Shown: piece after piece, positions 30,607 through 39,981 of the stretch
Numbering within the stretch: position 1 is the stretch's first letter
Layout: each line of letters starts with the position of its first letter
Source: Penium margaritaceum
Lineage: Eukaryota > Streptophyta > Zygnematophyceae > Desmidiales > Peniaceae
Length of the DNA stretch: 40,457 bases
Assembly: GCA_023375785.1 (NCBI GenBank)
Contig: SZWC01006693.1
Coordinates: 8,167-48,623 of the forward strand
Direction: 5' to 3'
Notes under the pieces: model-generated
What the model was told of the DNA's origin: nothing
Databases searched by the model: none
Seen by the model: the letters and a program-made list of their open reading frames with translations, nothing else
Translations under genes and position numbers: made by a program

Positions 30607-32597
30607 AGTTCCCTCTGTTTTGTTTCCTATTTTTGTTGAACTTGATGGTGATGCCAGTAGTGACATCAGTAGTGACATTGGCAGTGACATCAGTAGTGCG
30701 GCTGACATCATCAAGGACGTTTTTTGTGACGTTAGCTGAGGATGCCTGACGTTTGCAAGGGGTGTCGTGCTTTTGCAATAGCCGGTGTTGCATTACCTGT
30801 TGTACTGCTGCAGCTATTGCTGCTACTATTGTTGTTGCTACTGTTGCAAGTGCTGATGTTGCAGCTGTTGCTGCTTTGATTATACCGGCTACTACTACGG
30901 TTGTTACCGCTGTTGTTGTTACTGCTACTGTTGTTGCCATGGCTACTACTACTGCTGTTGCTACTACTGCAAAGGCTGTTGTAGCAGCTATTGTTGTTGT
31001 TGCTGCTCTTGCTGTACTGCAACTACTACTGCTTCAATTGCTATAGATGCTGCTACTGTGGCTACTACACTTGCTGCTACTACTGCTACTCCTAATGTCA
31101 GTAGTGACGTCAGTATTGACGTCAGCAATGACGTCACTCATAACATCACCGCTTGCCGTTGACATTCTTATGGCTACTGCTCTAGATGTTATCTTTGCTA
31201 TTGTGGCTGGTGCAGTCACTGTTGCAGCCGTTGCCGTCGCGCTACTGCATGCTACTCACATTGCTGCAACTGTTGCGGCTGTGGTAGCAGCTACTATGGG
31301 TGCCGCTGCTCCAATAGCCCTGCAGTACGCTATTGCTACAATAGCAGGTGCTACTATTATGATAGCAGCAGCGAGGGTGGGGGTGCAGCCCACAGCCCTC
31401 GGCTGTGCGGGGCTCTATAAGTTTTCTTTTGTTTCTTCTTTTTCTTCTTTGTCCGTGGTCACTGCTCACTTCTATTGCAACTATGCGCTCCTGCCATAGC
31501 CGCTACTACTGCTGCAGTTGCCGGCCGTTGCTGCTACTAATGGTGCTGATTGCTGTTACCGCTACTTGCAGCTGCTGCTGCTACTACATGTAGCTACTAC
31601 TACTGCTACCCGCAGCTCATGCTGTAGCTGCCCGCTGCGGGCTGCTGGTGCGTGCTGCCAGCTACTGCTACTTGCCGCTGTTGTTGCTGCTGCTATCGAA
31701 TACTCTTACTTCTGCTTGTTGCTTGCTGCTTGCTTCTCGCTGCTCACTACTACTCGTTGCTCACTACTACAACTACTGCCCGCTGGTGCTACTTGCTACT
31801 CGTTGCTCGCTGTTGCTCACTGCTTGCTGCTACTACAGGTTGCGGCTGCTGCCTGCTGTTGCTGTTGTCGCTTGGTGCAATAGCTGCTGCTTGCTATAGC
31901 TGCTATTACTTGCTAGCTGTGTGCATCTTGTTGCATGTTGTTTGGTGTGTGCTGCCGCTGCTACTGCCACACTGGCGACAGCAGCACAATCACTTTCCTT
32001 GTGGTGTCATCGCCACATGCGTTGGCGCTCCAACGTTGGTCAATCATGCCAGCCGCGAGTCCATTACCGCTACCAGCGCCTTGGGGTCAGTGCTACCAAT
32101 AAAAATGGCAGCATTTCCCCTGCGTCTTTTTTTTTTGGTTTCTAAGATGGTCCAGGCAGAAAATCCCTCCCACCGGGCTCCCTTCTGGAAGCTACCACCT
32201 TGGTGACTGTTTGATCCGCTCAGCCTGGGTCCAATTCGGCGTCGGCGTGTTTGGCGACCGAGGTTCCATCCTAGATGGGTTTGCTCCAGTCACGTCATTT
32301 GGCTCTCGCCGACCTCTCCACCTCACGTTACGAGCCATTGGTCTTAGATCCAAGGTCAATGGGGGACTCCTCTGCACCGGTAACGACTGCCCTCGCACGC
32401 GCCTCATAAAGAGGTCTGCCGTACCCGTCAGAGCCTTAGCTAGGTGGATTTCCCCTGTGTAGGGAGCTTTTTGAAGACGCCACCCGGCAGGTCAACGCTG
32501 CCGGAGAAACTCGGCAGCATTTCCCTTTCACGGGCGCGTTCTAGGGACCTCCAGCATTGACTCGACCTGTTCGCCGGTGTTGTGTTGCTTTGGTTGC
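30607..32597 (-). other. Leader of element B2 (2 kb, triplet-rich)
   Basis: No convincing gene. Triplet-rich DNA of the same ctg/ttg/cta/tta type covers much of 30755-31100, 31150-31340 and 31485-31960. Two blocks of 12-bp TGACRTCA repeats lie at 30655-30712 and 31093-31140. From 31970 to 32597 the sequence becomes ordinary and is related to the B1 leader at 23865-24050. It may be untranslated leader, or a lost N-terminal extension of gag. Confidence 0.55.
31105..31136. promoter_or_regulatory. Three TGACGTCA palindromes at 12-bp spacing
   Basis: Perfect TGACGTCA octamers occur at 31105-31112, 31117-31124 and 31129-31136. This is the CRE-type core bound by bZIP factors in plants and animals. 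A related block with TGACATCA lies at about 30655-30712. Function in transcription is an inference; it could simply be a 12-bp repeat. Confidence 0.6.
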
Positions 32598-32609
32598 GCT
32601 CTGATACCA
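32598..32609 (-). other. Primer-binding site of element B2 (tRNA-iMet 3' end)
   Basis: TGGTATCAGAGC on the minus strand is a perfect 12-base match to the common plant copia primer site, complementary to the 3' end of initiator tRNA-Met. It is 4 bp from the LTR edge at 32614. Confidence 0.9.
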
Positions 32610-32613
32610 AGTT

Positions 32614-33448
32614 TGAAATCCTAATGCAGAAGGTGGGGGAAGCAGCGTTGTTGATGTAGCGTTCAGGATCCCACACTAGTTGCTTAGGCTGCCCCCGCAG
32701 TCTGCTGCACCGACGTGTGATTGCAAGAGCTCTTTTGTTGTTATTTGTAAACGCGTGTGCCAGAGTTAGCGCCAGACAACAGCCAGAAACTGGAAATGAC
32801 TGATGAGGAAGTGAGAACAAGCAACAATAAAAACCCCTCAAATTTCTAGCTCCCCACCGGCTCTATAGAGCTTGTTGCTCAATTTATGAGCCAGTCAGAA
32901 AAGACCCATTTTTTGGCAGGCAGGGTTTTCTTGGTGAGCCTCGCCAAACAGCCGACAGCCCAAAACCCAGGCGTCATCCGTTTTGCTTGAAAACTAGACC
33001 ATACCATGATACGCACACTACAAACACAGTCGTGTGGTCAGAATCACCTAGAAGCATATCAGCAATGAGTTATTGCCGCCTGAACCTGTTCGGTGTCTAC
33101 ACTAGTCCCCAGTCCCAATGGTGCCCGAATAACATGAAACTTGGACCCTAAGCAGGGCATGGCGCTGCAAATGCAATAGCATAGTCAGAATCAGTACTGG
33201 ACACGTGCAGGCAGCATATGCAGCGATAGCAACTGCCAGAGACAGTGACTGCTGAGGAGGTCTGCCAATGGAGCTGAGCACGTTCGAGGGAGGAGGCTCT
33301 ACCTAAACGTGTGTATGCCTCAGCGTGCGTCGGCTCCACCGGACGACCCTTGACCAACGTCGCCTCTCCTCGTCAATCATCTGCATGCCAATGTACACAA
33401 GCCGGGAGGACACAACAGAGCACAGTGAGAGATGGGTGAAATCCAACA
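32614..33448 (-). repeat. Element B2 5' LTR (835 bp)
   Basis: Begins tgaaatcc next to the primer site and ends atccaaca. It matches 24818-25650, with considerable divergence. The canonical TG and CA termini are intact. Its outer end abuts the displaced piece of the B1 LTR. Confidence 0.88.
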
Positions 33449-33534
33449 TGTCTCGCCGTCACTCACCTGCACGCTGATGTACACAAGTCGGGAGGACACA
33501 ACATAGCATAATGAGAGATGCAAAAAAACCAACA
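33449..33534 (-). repeat. Element B1 5' LTR, outer part (beyond B2)
   Basis: The sequence continues exactly where 24817 stopped in the LTR alignment (tgtctcgccgtcactc, then gatgtacacaagtcgggaggacacaac) and ends ccaaca, the normal B-LTR terminus. This split shows that B2 inserted into the B1 LTR. No 5-bp duplication is visible at the joint. Confidence 0.75.
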
Positions 33535-33857
33535 TAGTGAAGCAACATGGGTGCAGCACACAACGGATGGTTCCTAGAAGCAAAAACAATTGCAAGCATG
33601 CTGGGCATTTTCATCGTTTGGAATATATTACTCGAAATGTTCCACTTGTGCTTGTGTGCTTTGTGGTTGTGTTTTAAACAGCTACTGGTTTCTCTACCTC
33701 AAGGACTCTCGCTCTACATCGATGGTCGCGGCGAGCCCACTTCGTACGTGACGCGTGGGTAAAGCTCGTTTCACTGAGCTAAGTTTCCACCAACTTCCAC
33801 AACTTGTCACCTGTTCGTTGTAAGCATGGCTTCCCTCGCATCCTTTCTCCTCCCTTC
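33535..33857. other. Spacer between B1 and LTR F
   Basis: About 320 bp with no recognised protein, RNA or repeat. It may be the only non-transposon DNA in the right half of the window. Confidence 0.4.
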
Positions 33858-34592
33858 TGTTGGTTTTTGTGCATCTCTCATTGTACTCTGTTGTGTCCTC
33901 CCGGCTTATGTACATCAGCGTGTACATGACTGACGGCGAGACTCGACGCTGCTAGAGTATCGTTCAGTGGAGCCGACGCACGCTAAGGCCCACTCATATT
34001 TCTTGACAGTCGGGCCGCCGGCGGTCACTGCCACTACAAATGCTGTCCACATGCAACCAGCGATGTTTCTGGTTGTGCCACTGCGTCTGCAGCATCATGA
34101 TGTGCCTAGGGTCCATGTCCCTGTGTGGCATCACAGACTGTCGTAGGCAGTGCGCGGGTTCGGACAGCCGTAACTCTTTGCTGCTATTATTCTAGCTGAT
34201 TCTGACTGCACGACTGCGTTTGCAGTGTCGTTATCATGGCATGGTCAATTTTTCAGGCCAAACGGACGACGCCCGGGTTTTGGGCAGTCGGGCGTCCGAC
34301 AGGGCTCACCGAGAAAACCCTGCCTGCCAGAAAATAGGTCTAGGACTATTTTCTGATTGGCTGGTTAGCTGAGTAACAAGTTCTACACTAGTGAGGGGGA
34401 GCTAGAACTTGGAGGGGTCTCCCATTGTTGCTCATTCTTCATTCCTAATCAGTTACTTTCAGCTTTCAGTTTCCAGCTGCTTTTTGGCGCAAACACTGGC
34501 GCGCGCACTTCTGACTAACAAACCTAGAGCTTCCAGACTTAGTCTCTAGAGCAGCAGACTGAGGGGGCAGCAGACTTAAGCAACGAGCGTGG
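33858..34592 (+). repeat. B-family LTR F, opposite orientation, cut by element E
   Basis: Starts TGTTGGTTTTTGTGCATCTC, the reverse complement of the B-LTR outer end, and follows the family to caacgagcgtgg at 34592. There it stops within the LTR and element E begins. Conserved blocks include ctgattggct (CCAAT-type) and gggctcaccgagaaaaccctg. No internal region is visible on its left, so it is a solo LTR or the 5' LTR of an element continuing beyond E. Confidence 0.8.
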
Positions 34593-35243
34593 TGTCAATG
34601 CGCCGGATAGCAACGGTCTAGAAAACGGGTCCCGACATGGGAGGCCGCCAACCGCTCTTGATTGCAACCAAGATAACATATCACCCTCGAACGAGGGATC
34701 CACACTTTAGGTTCGTTTGGTTTGCAACCTCACGAAGTCCATATGTTGGTCTTTAGTGTCTACCTTTGGTTGGACACTCTGTGAGGAGTCTCAAAGGCAA
34801 GAACTGTAAATGGATGCATGCAAGGTACACGCTTTTGTACTTGCAGAGCTTTGCTAAAGCTTCTGCTTGTAATGGCTCCACTGGAGCCAACCTCAACATA
34901 CATTCCTACTTGGCGCGTCCTTAGACCGCCAAGTGTCATCCTCAAGGCAGGCTCTAGTAAGCTTCCTAGAAGCTTCCTGTCCCAGTTTTGGCCACAAAGA
35001 AAATTGCGGCTGTCGCGGGGTTTGAACCCGCGACCTCTGGTTTGAGACTCCAGTGCCTAATCAACCAAGCCAAAATGGTATGGTTCCTATGATGAGGCAC
35101 AGGAGACATACCCATTATGGGCAGTGCATTCCTGGCCCATCTCAGAACAGACCAAGGGGACATACTCCATAGAGCAGTGCATGCCTTGTCTGTATGTGTA
35201 GCTAGCCAGCTAGGCAGTGGACAAGGTGCATACTATTTCAACA
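34593..35243 (-). repeat. Element E 3' LTR (651 bp)
   Basis: Plus-strand ends are TGTCAATG and TTTCAACA. It matches 39982-40457 up to the window edge. The polypurine tract adjoins at 35244-35255. The TATAAAAG seen in the other LTR is TACAAAAG here. A tRNA-like segment is included. Confidence 0.9.
35005..35074 (-). other. tRNA-like segment in element E LTR
   Basis: On the minus strand TGGCTTGGTTGATTAGGC resembles a tRNA D-arm (A box), CTGG...CCAG forms an anticodon-like arm, and GGTTCAAACCC is a perfect B box within a T-arm (GCGGG/CCCGC). The 5' acceptor strand does not pair with the 3' strand, so no functional tRNA is expected. The same segment occurs in the right LTR, and a decayed form sits in the element C LTR near 20100-20175. 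Confidence 0.55.
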
Positions 35244-35255
35244 AATCTCTCCCTT
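35244..35255 (-). other. Polypurine tract of element E
   Basis: AAGGGAGAGATT on the minus strand lies directly before the 3' LTR. It is shared with element C (19894-19906). Confidence 0.8.
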
Positions 35256-35304
35256 GCACCTATGTCCATCTGTCCCTTGCTCGGCTCCATCAATGCCTTG
35301 GAGC

Positions 35305-35871
35305 TCACCCTTCCTCTGCCGCACTCCTCATGTCGAATCCACGAATGCCTGCATAATGCAAGTTGCTCTCCAGCGGCTTGGTCATGCAGTCAGCAAGTAT
35401 GCTCTTCGTTCCGCAGTGCTGCAAGTCCACTACGTTCTTCATGACCAGGTCACGTGAGTAGTGGTAACGTATGTTGATGTGCTTTGTTCGCCGGGAGATG
35501 ATCTCGTCTTTAGCCATCAAGATGGCGCTCATGTTGTCCACGTGTACGACCGTGGCGTCCTTCTGTGGCACTGTCATTTCGCCAAGCAGGCTGCGGAGCC
35601 ATTGAGTCTCCTTGCACACCTCAGACAAAGCAACGTACTCTACCTCAGCCGTGGATACGAAAACACAATCCTGCTTCCTGGTGGCTCATGAGATGGCAGC
35701 GCCATTCAAGACGCACACGTATCCAGAGGTGGATTTCCTGTTGTCAAGATTTCCTCCCCAGTCAGCGTCGGTGTAGCACTTCAGACGAAGGGGGTCCGTT
35801 CCTTCTTGGCCTCCAAGGACGAGGCCCATGTGACGTGTCTTCTGCAGGTAGCGCAAGATGCGCTTGAGTGC
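35305..35871 (-). pseudogene. Copia RNase H (element E), one stop
   Basis: The frame continues without shift from RT. ALKRILRYLQKT, LKCYTDADWGGN, RKSTSGYVCVLNG, then a TGA (35686-35688) where the family has Trp in I-S-W-x-T-R-K-Q, STAEVEYVALSEVCKETQWLR, VDNMSAILMAKD, RTKHINIRYHY and ILADCMTKPLESN follow. Catalytic acidic residues appear kept. Only the TGA, explained by one G-to-A change, breaks it. The natural stop is at 35305-35307. Confidence 0.88.
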
Positions 35872-37419
35872 CTACCAATGTTGTGGCCCAGGGTTGGCCA
35901 CGAATCTGCTCACTTGTCCCACAGCATAGCAGATGTCCGGACGAGTCCCTACCATGGCGTACATGATGCTACCCACGGCGGACTGGTAGGGGATTTCTTG
36001 CATCTCCCTTTTTTCTGCTTCGTTGCTTGGCGACATGGAGGCCTTCAACTTTGTGTCGGTCGTCATTGGGGTGCTGACAGGTTTGCAATCTTCCATGTGG
36101 TAGCGTTTCAGTACCTCACCAATGTATTTGGTTTGGTTGAGTTCGATGGTGCCTGCTACTCTGTTGCGTTGGATGGCAATCCCGAGGTAGTACTCGAGAG
36201 GACCCATGTCCTTCATCTTGAACCTTTTGCTGAGGTCAGACTTCAGCCCATCCAGCAGCTCGACCGAAGACGAGCAGATGATCAGATCATCCACGTACAG
36301 CGCAACCAGCATCAGCCCTCTCCCATCATCGTGCACGTACATGCTTGGTTCATTCTGGCAATGCACAAAGGAGAGGCCGTTCATGAAACCGTCCATCTCT
36401 TTGTACCACATCCTTGAGGCCTGTTTCAGCCCGTAGAGCGCTTTCACCAACTTGCACACCTTGCCCTTGGGAGCTTCGACTCCTTCGGGCACCTCCATCA
36501 GCACTTCCTTGTCAAGCTTCCCATAAACGAAAGTTGTCCTGACGTCCATCTGGTGTATCTCCAAGCTTTTTGCGGCAGCAATGCCAAGGAGAGAGCGGAT
36601 AGAGATAAAGGTCACGACGGGCGCGAACTTCTCATCGTACTCGGAGCCCGGGCGCTGAGAGAACCCCTTAGCCACTACCCTTGCCTTAAACTTGTCGATG
36701 CTGCCGTCTTGCTTCTTCTTCACTCGGAGGACCCACTTGGATCCCACCACGTGGGCCTTGTCGGGTCTATCCACCAGCACCCACGTGCCGTTCTCGACAA
36801 TGGATGCGAGCTCGGTATCCACTGCCTCCTTCCACTTGGCCGCATCTGGGCCATTCATGGCCTCCGCCACTGTGGATGGCTCTCCCTGAGCCATGCATGA
36901 CCAGCAAAGGCCGGTCCAATCATCCTCATACCGCAAAGGTGCTCTCTTTGTTCGCAAACTGCGCCGCGGTAGTGGTGCCGCTTCTTGCTTTGGTGCTGGT
37001 GCTTCCACAGGTGGTGGTTTGTCGTCGTCGTCTTCGAAAGAAGAGTCGTCAAACTCCAAGTCAGACTCGGAAGCCTCGGACGCCTCGGTATCCGCGTCCA
37101 TGTTAGATGCTGCATCATCCTCCGCAGCATCTCTCCCATTCCCACCACCTGCTGGTAAAGCAAGCCAGTAGTCGGGTGCTTGGTCTCCGGACTCAAGCAA
37201 CACTATCCACTCTCCCGCTTTGGGAGTAAGTGTCGGGTCCAGCAGCTCTCCCTTTCCAAGGGTGCGTTCGTCGAACACGACGTCGCGGCTCCTCACGAGC
37301 TTGCCTGCTGCCTGGTCCCAAAGCCGATAGGCTTTGTGTGACGTGTCATACCCAACCATGATGCACTTCTTGGACCGTGTGTCAAGATTGCCTCCACCTT
37401 CTCCCGACTGGATCTTCAC
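35872..37419 (-). pseudogene. Copia integrase C-terminus, linker and RT (element E)
   Basis: A 515-codon open frame. It begins with the integrase C-terminal part (RSKKCIMVGYDTSHKAYRLW, RSRDVVFDERTLGKGE). An acidic linker (DLEFDDSSFEDDDDKPPP) and a basic segment precede RT. RT shows WKEAVDTELASIVENGTWVLV, KARVVAKGFSQR, IHQMDVRTTFVYGKLDKEV, LYGLKQASRMWYKEMDGF, ALYVDDLIICSSS (YVDD intact) and YLGIAIQRN. It ends at a TAG (35872-35874) where the family has Gln before ALKRIL. The segment itself looks intact and would copy element RNA into DNA in the particle. Confidence 0.92.
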
Positions 37420-37980
37420 TCATGCAGTTGACCCGAACACCTTCAGATGAGATGCATTGGATTTCGTTCCCAACCATGCTTCCTGTGGGGTCTTCAGCTG
37501 CTTGTCCTGCTCCTTTCCACGCTTCCGCAAGGCGGTCGCTGGTGTGAGGTTCAAGAGGTAGCAAGCCGTTGTTGCTGCTTCAGCCCAAAAGCGAGATGGG
37601 AGCTTGGCGTGGAAGAGCATGCTTCGCACCATGCGGAGTAGGGTCTGGTTCATCCTCTCGGCAACGCCGTTGCTTTGGGGGTTGTAAGGGGTGGTTTGCT
37701 TGTGGCGGATGCCATGATGCTTGAGCCAAGGCTTGCATGCCTCGTACTCATCCCCGTTGTCACTTCGGAGTGCCTTCACCTTCTTGGACGTTTGCCGCTC
37801 CACCATGGCGACGAACTCGAGGAGCTTCTCCTTGACCTCTCCCTTTGTTTTGAGGAAGTAGATCCACAACTTGCGACTGTGGTCATCAATGAAGGTCATG
37901 AAGTACTTGCTTCGTCCATTAGATGGTGTGCGGAAGGGTCCACACACGTCACTGTGTATCAGTTCCAAGACGTGCTCCGC
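37420..37980 (-). pseudogene. Copia integrase core (element E), bounded by two TGA stops
   Basis: The frame reads ELIHSDVCGPFRTPS (first catalytic Asp), FMTFIDDHSRKLWIY, ALRSDNGDEYEACKPW (second Asp), HKQTTPYNPQSNGVAERMNQTL (catalytic Glu) and FWAEAATTACYLLNLTP. All three catalytic residues are kept. An upstream TGA (37981-37983) separates it from gag-protease and a downstream TGA (37420-37422) replaces Trp in the LKVFGSTAW segment. There is no frameshift. Confidence 0.92.
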
Positions 37981-39549
37981 TCATTGACCTCCTCTCCCAA
38001 ACGGCTTCTTCTTTGCCTTCGCTTGGAGGCATGGTTCACACAATGTACACCCTTTGCCATGCTTCATGGTACACCCTTCCATTCCGCGGACTACCTCTTG
38101 CTCCTGCATCTTCTGTAGCGTGCTGTTTGCCACGTGGCTGAATCGCCGGTACCACAGCTGAGCTTCAGTGTCCTTGGTTGATGTGGCGGCCGCAGCGGTC
38201 GCCGGTGGTGCATCCTTTGGCTCCGGTGCCACTATCTTGGTGGCACATGCAAGTCCCTCATCCGACGCCTTGGTGACTTTGGTTTGAAGTACGTAGAGGT
38301 CGTCGACTCTTGGAACTTGAAGCATGAGATCGTCTTTGGTGTACAAAATCTGGATGTCCTCGTTTTTTAGGGCCACCACTTCCTTGTTGCTGAACACTAC
38401 TGTCATGTTGTTGTCAGTGATTTGTGACACGGACAACAAGTTGGCTGCAAAGGAGGGCATGTACACCACCTTTTGAAGGTTGACTGCCTTCTCCGCACCG
38501 TTCACGTTGAACGTGATCACCTTGTCCCCTTCGCCCATGGCTTGGACGACGCCACCGTTTGCACACTTGATGCGCATGAAAGATTCGGCCATGGAGACAA
38601 ATCCACCCTTCTCTTTTGATGAGTGGTGGTTGGTGCCCGAGTCAAGGGCGAATGCCCCGGGTCTAAGGATCGCTGCGCCCTTCATGGGCAGCCCCCTAGC
38701 CATCATGTTGGTGAGCTCCTTCTTCTCCTTTCCACCTTTGTTCCCGCCTTCTCTCTTGGGACTACGACAGTCCCTAGCCCAGTGCCCAGCCTTGCCACAG
38801 TTGTGATAGTTGCCGGGCTTCTTGGAACTCTTCCCGTCACCATTGCCTTTCCCTCCACCGCCACCGCTTCCGCTGTTGCCTTGACTGGAGCGAGAGCTTG
38901 CACTTTGTCCACCGAAGCGAGAGGCATAGGCTGAGATGTTTGCCTCAGCGTCACTGCGTCGCATGGACTCGTTGCGGACGTGTTCGGCGATAGCCTCGTA
39001 CATCAGACCTGCCTCCTTCCAACCGCCAAATACGGTGATCAAGGACCCCCAGCTTTCTGGCAGCGCCAATAGAAGGATCATGGCACGCATGTTGGAGTCG
39101 AGATTCCATTCCATTTGCTGGACCTCTTGCAGCACGTTGTCGAACGACTGCAAAAATGTGGGTATCGATTCTCCTTCGCTCACCCTCATCGACATCAACC
39201 GTTGGAAGATGAAGAGTCGGTTTGCTAGGGCGTTCGATTGATGCACGCGTGCGAGTTTTGCGTAGGCCTCGGCAGCCAACGTGCATCTTGTGATGTGGGA
39301 GTGTTGAGTCTCGTTGATGGACGTCACAAGAATGGCGACAGCCATGTTGTTCTTCATCGTCCATGCTGCAAGGTCAGCCGCATGCGTCGTCACGGTCGCA
39401 TCGGTGGGTGCCGTCTTGGTCCCTTTTAGGATGTCGAGGTAGCCACGCACGTTCATGACAATCTCAAATTTCCATTTCCACAAGGGAAACCCTGTCCCCG
39501 TGAATTTGGACATACCCGCCTCAAGGCGGGCTTGGCTCGGATCCGCCAT
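37981..39549 (-). CDS. Copia gag, zinc knuckle, protease and pre-integrase ORF (element E)
   Basis: Intact 522-codon ORF from ATG 39549 to TGA 37981. Residues 1-210 are a copia-type gag with SKFTGTGFPLWKWKFEIVM, the W-x-x-W/F entry typical of this domain. Around 255-270 NYHNCGKAGHWARDC is the CCHC zinc knuckle with its first Cys changed to Tyr. FALDSGTNHHSS near residue 300 is the protease active site (D-S-G kept). LWYRRFSHVANSTLQKM and CTLCEPCLQAKAKKKPF form the pre-integrase zinc domain. The original polyprotein continued into integrase, so its TGA is premature for gag-pol. The product would still give capsid and protease, but the altered knuckle may weaken RNA packaging. Confidence 0.92.
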   Translation of the reverse strand: MADPSQARLEAGMSKFTGTGFPLWKWKFEIVMNVRGYLDILKGTKTAPTDATVTTHAADLAAWTMKNNMAVAILVTSINETQHSHITRCTLAAEAYAKLARVHQSNALANRLFIFQRLMSMRVSEGESIPTFLQSFDNVLQEVQQMEWNLDSNMRAMILLLALPESWGSLITVFGGWKEAGLMYEAIAEHVRNESMRRSDAEANISAYASRFGGQSASSRSSQGNSGSGGGGGKGNGDGKSSKKPGNYHNCGKAGHWARDCRSPKREGGNKGGKEKKELTNMMARGLPMKGAAILRPGAFALDSGTNHHSSKEKGGFVSMAESFMRIKCANGGVVQAMGEGDKVITFNVNGAEKAVNLQKVVYMPSFAANLLSVSQITDNNMTVVFSNKEVVALKNEDIQILYTKDDLMLQVPRVDDLYVLQTKVTKASDEGLACATKIVAPEPKDAPPATAAAATSTKDTEAQLWYRRFSHVANSTLQKMQEQEVVRGMEGCTMKHGKGCTLCEPCLQAKAKKKPFGRGGQ

Positions 39550-39966
39550 TTCCTGCGGTTGCTTGTCTTCTCTGCTTCGCTGTTACTCTACTTCGTTGAG
39601 GCCGATGAGGCTGATGAGGCTACTGACTGCGACCGTTGTCAAAGGTGCAGTTGGTTCCGTTGCATACCCCTCCCGCCGATGATCGCCTAAGGTGATGGTG
39701 CCATTGTGAGAGAACAGACTCGGGGTCGTACCACCTTCTAAAAAGGGGTAGAGCTTAATCCCGTTGGGGCTCAAGGTTCTTGTCCAACATGGACAGAGCT
39801 GTTCCTCGTCCCCTAGTCTGCCACGTGCGCGCACCCTACCTGAAGAAGCCGATGGAGCCGATGGAGTAGATGGAGCCGTCCGATGGTCGTGTCCCTGTTT
39901 TACTTGTGCGTCCTGCAAGACCACGCGCTAGTCGGTCTTGGAAGCGTGCCTTAGAACCAGAAGTGA
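39550..39966 (-). other. Untranslated leader of element E
   Basis: About 415 bp between primer site and gag ATG. A minus-strand frame (39583-39924) is open for 113 codons without known motif, and I do not call it a gene. Direct ga-t-g-a-g-g repeats (gatgaggctgatgaggct near 39603) are the only structure seen. Confidence 0.6.
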
Positions 39967-39979
39967 GGGCCCATAACCC
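39967..39979 (-). other. Half-tRNA primer-binding site of element E
   Basis: The plus strand gggcccataaccc equals the anticodon loop region of plant initiator tRNA-Met (anticodon CAT in the middle), so the element RNA is complementary to it over 13 bases. It lies 2 bp from the LTR edge. Drosophila copia and yeast Ty5 are known to prime from this internal part of the tRNA. Confidence 0.8.
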
Positions 39980-39981
39980 TT

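Larger units (their letters stand above)
24818..33448 (-). mobile_element. Ty1/copia element B2, near full-length, degenerate (8.6 kb)
   Basis: Two LTRs of 833 and 835 bp in the same orientation bracket, in minus-strand order, primer site, leader, gag, protease, integrase, linker, RT and RNase H, with a polypurine tract (ATGGAGGAG, 25651-25659) before the 3' LTR. All domains expected of an autonomous copia are present, but with many stops. Compared with typical plant copia (about 5 kb) it is long because of a 2-kb leader, a glutamine-coding tract and an expanded linker repeat. Flanks 24813-24817 (tagcc) and 33449-33453 (tgtct) do not form a target duplication. Confidence 0.85.
10951..33534 (-). 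mobile_element. Ty1/copia element B1, split by nested insertions
   Basis: Three separated blocks in the minus orientation appear to be one element. The 3' LTR (10951-11779), RNase H and part of RT lie left of 13070. Protease, gag, leader and primer site lie at about 20750-24069. The 5' LTR is at 24073-24817 and resumes at 33449-33534. The two LTRs share subtype-specific bases at their outer end (ctagactggagc / tctagactagagc) that element B2 lacks. Insertions C (with hAT inside) and B2 explain the gaps. Integrase and part of RT, about 2 kb, are missing next to C, so a deletion accompanied or followed that insertion. Flanking pentamers (tacta, tagtg) do not match convincingly. Confidence 0.65.

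Noticed and set aside
31160..31400. Small-RNA or hairpin locus in the triplet-rich leader
   Set aside because: Apparent pairings come from low complexity of the triplets; no stable unique stem was seen.
33547..33762. Short ORF in the spacer between B1 and F
   Set aside because: 71 codons with no motif, and competing frames are equally open.
35005..35074. Functional tRNA gene
   Set aside because: The acceptor strands do not pair, the anticodon arm has a mismatch, and it lies inside an LTR with identical placement in both copies.
35305..39549. Stop-codon reassignment or programmed readthrough of TGA in element E
   Set aside because: One of the four stops is TAG, and the TGA codons sit where relatives have Trp or probably Arg. 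Simple transitions explain all.
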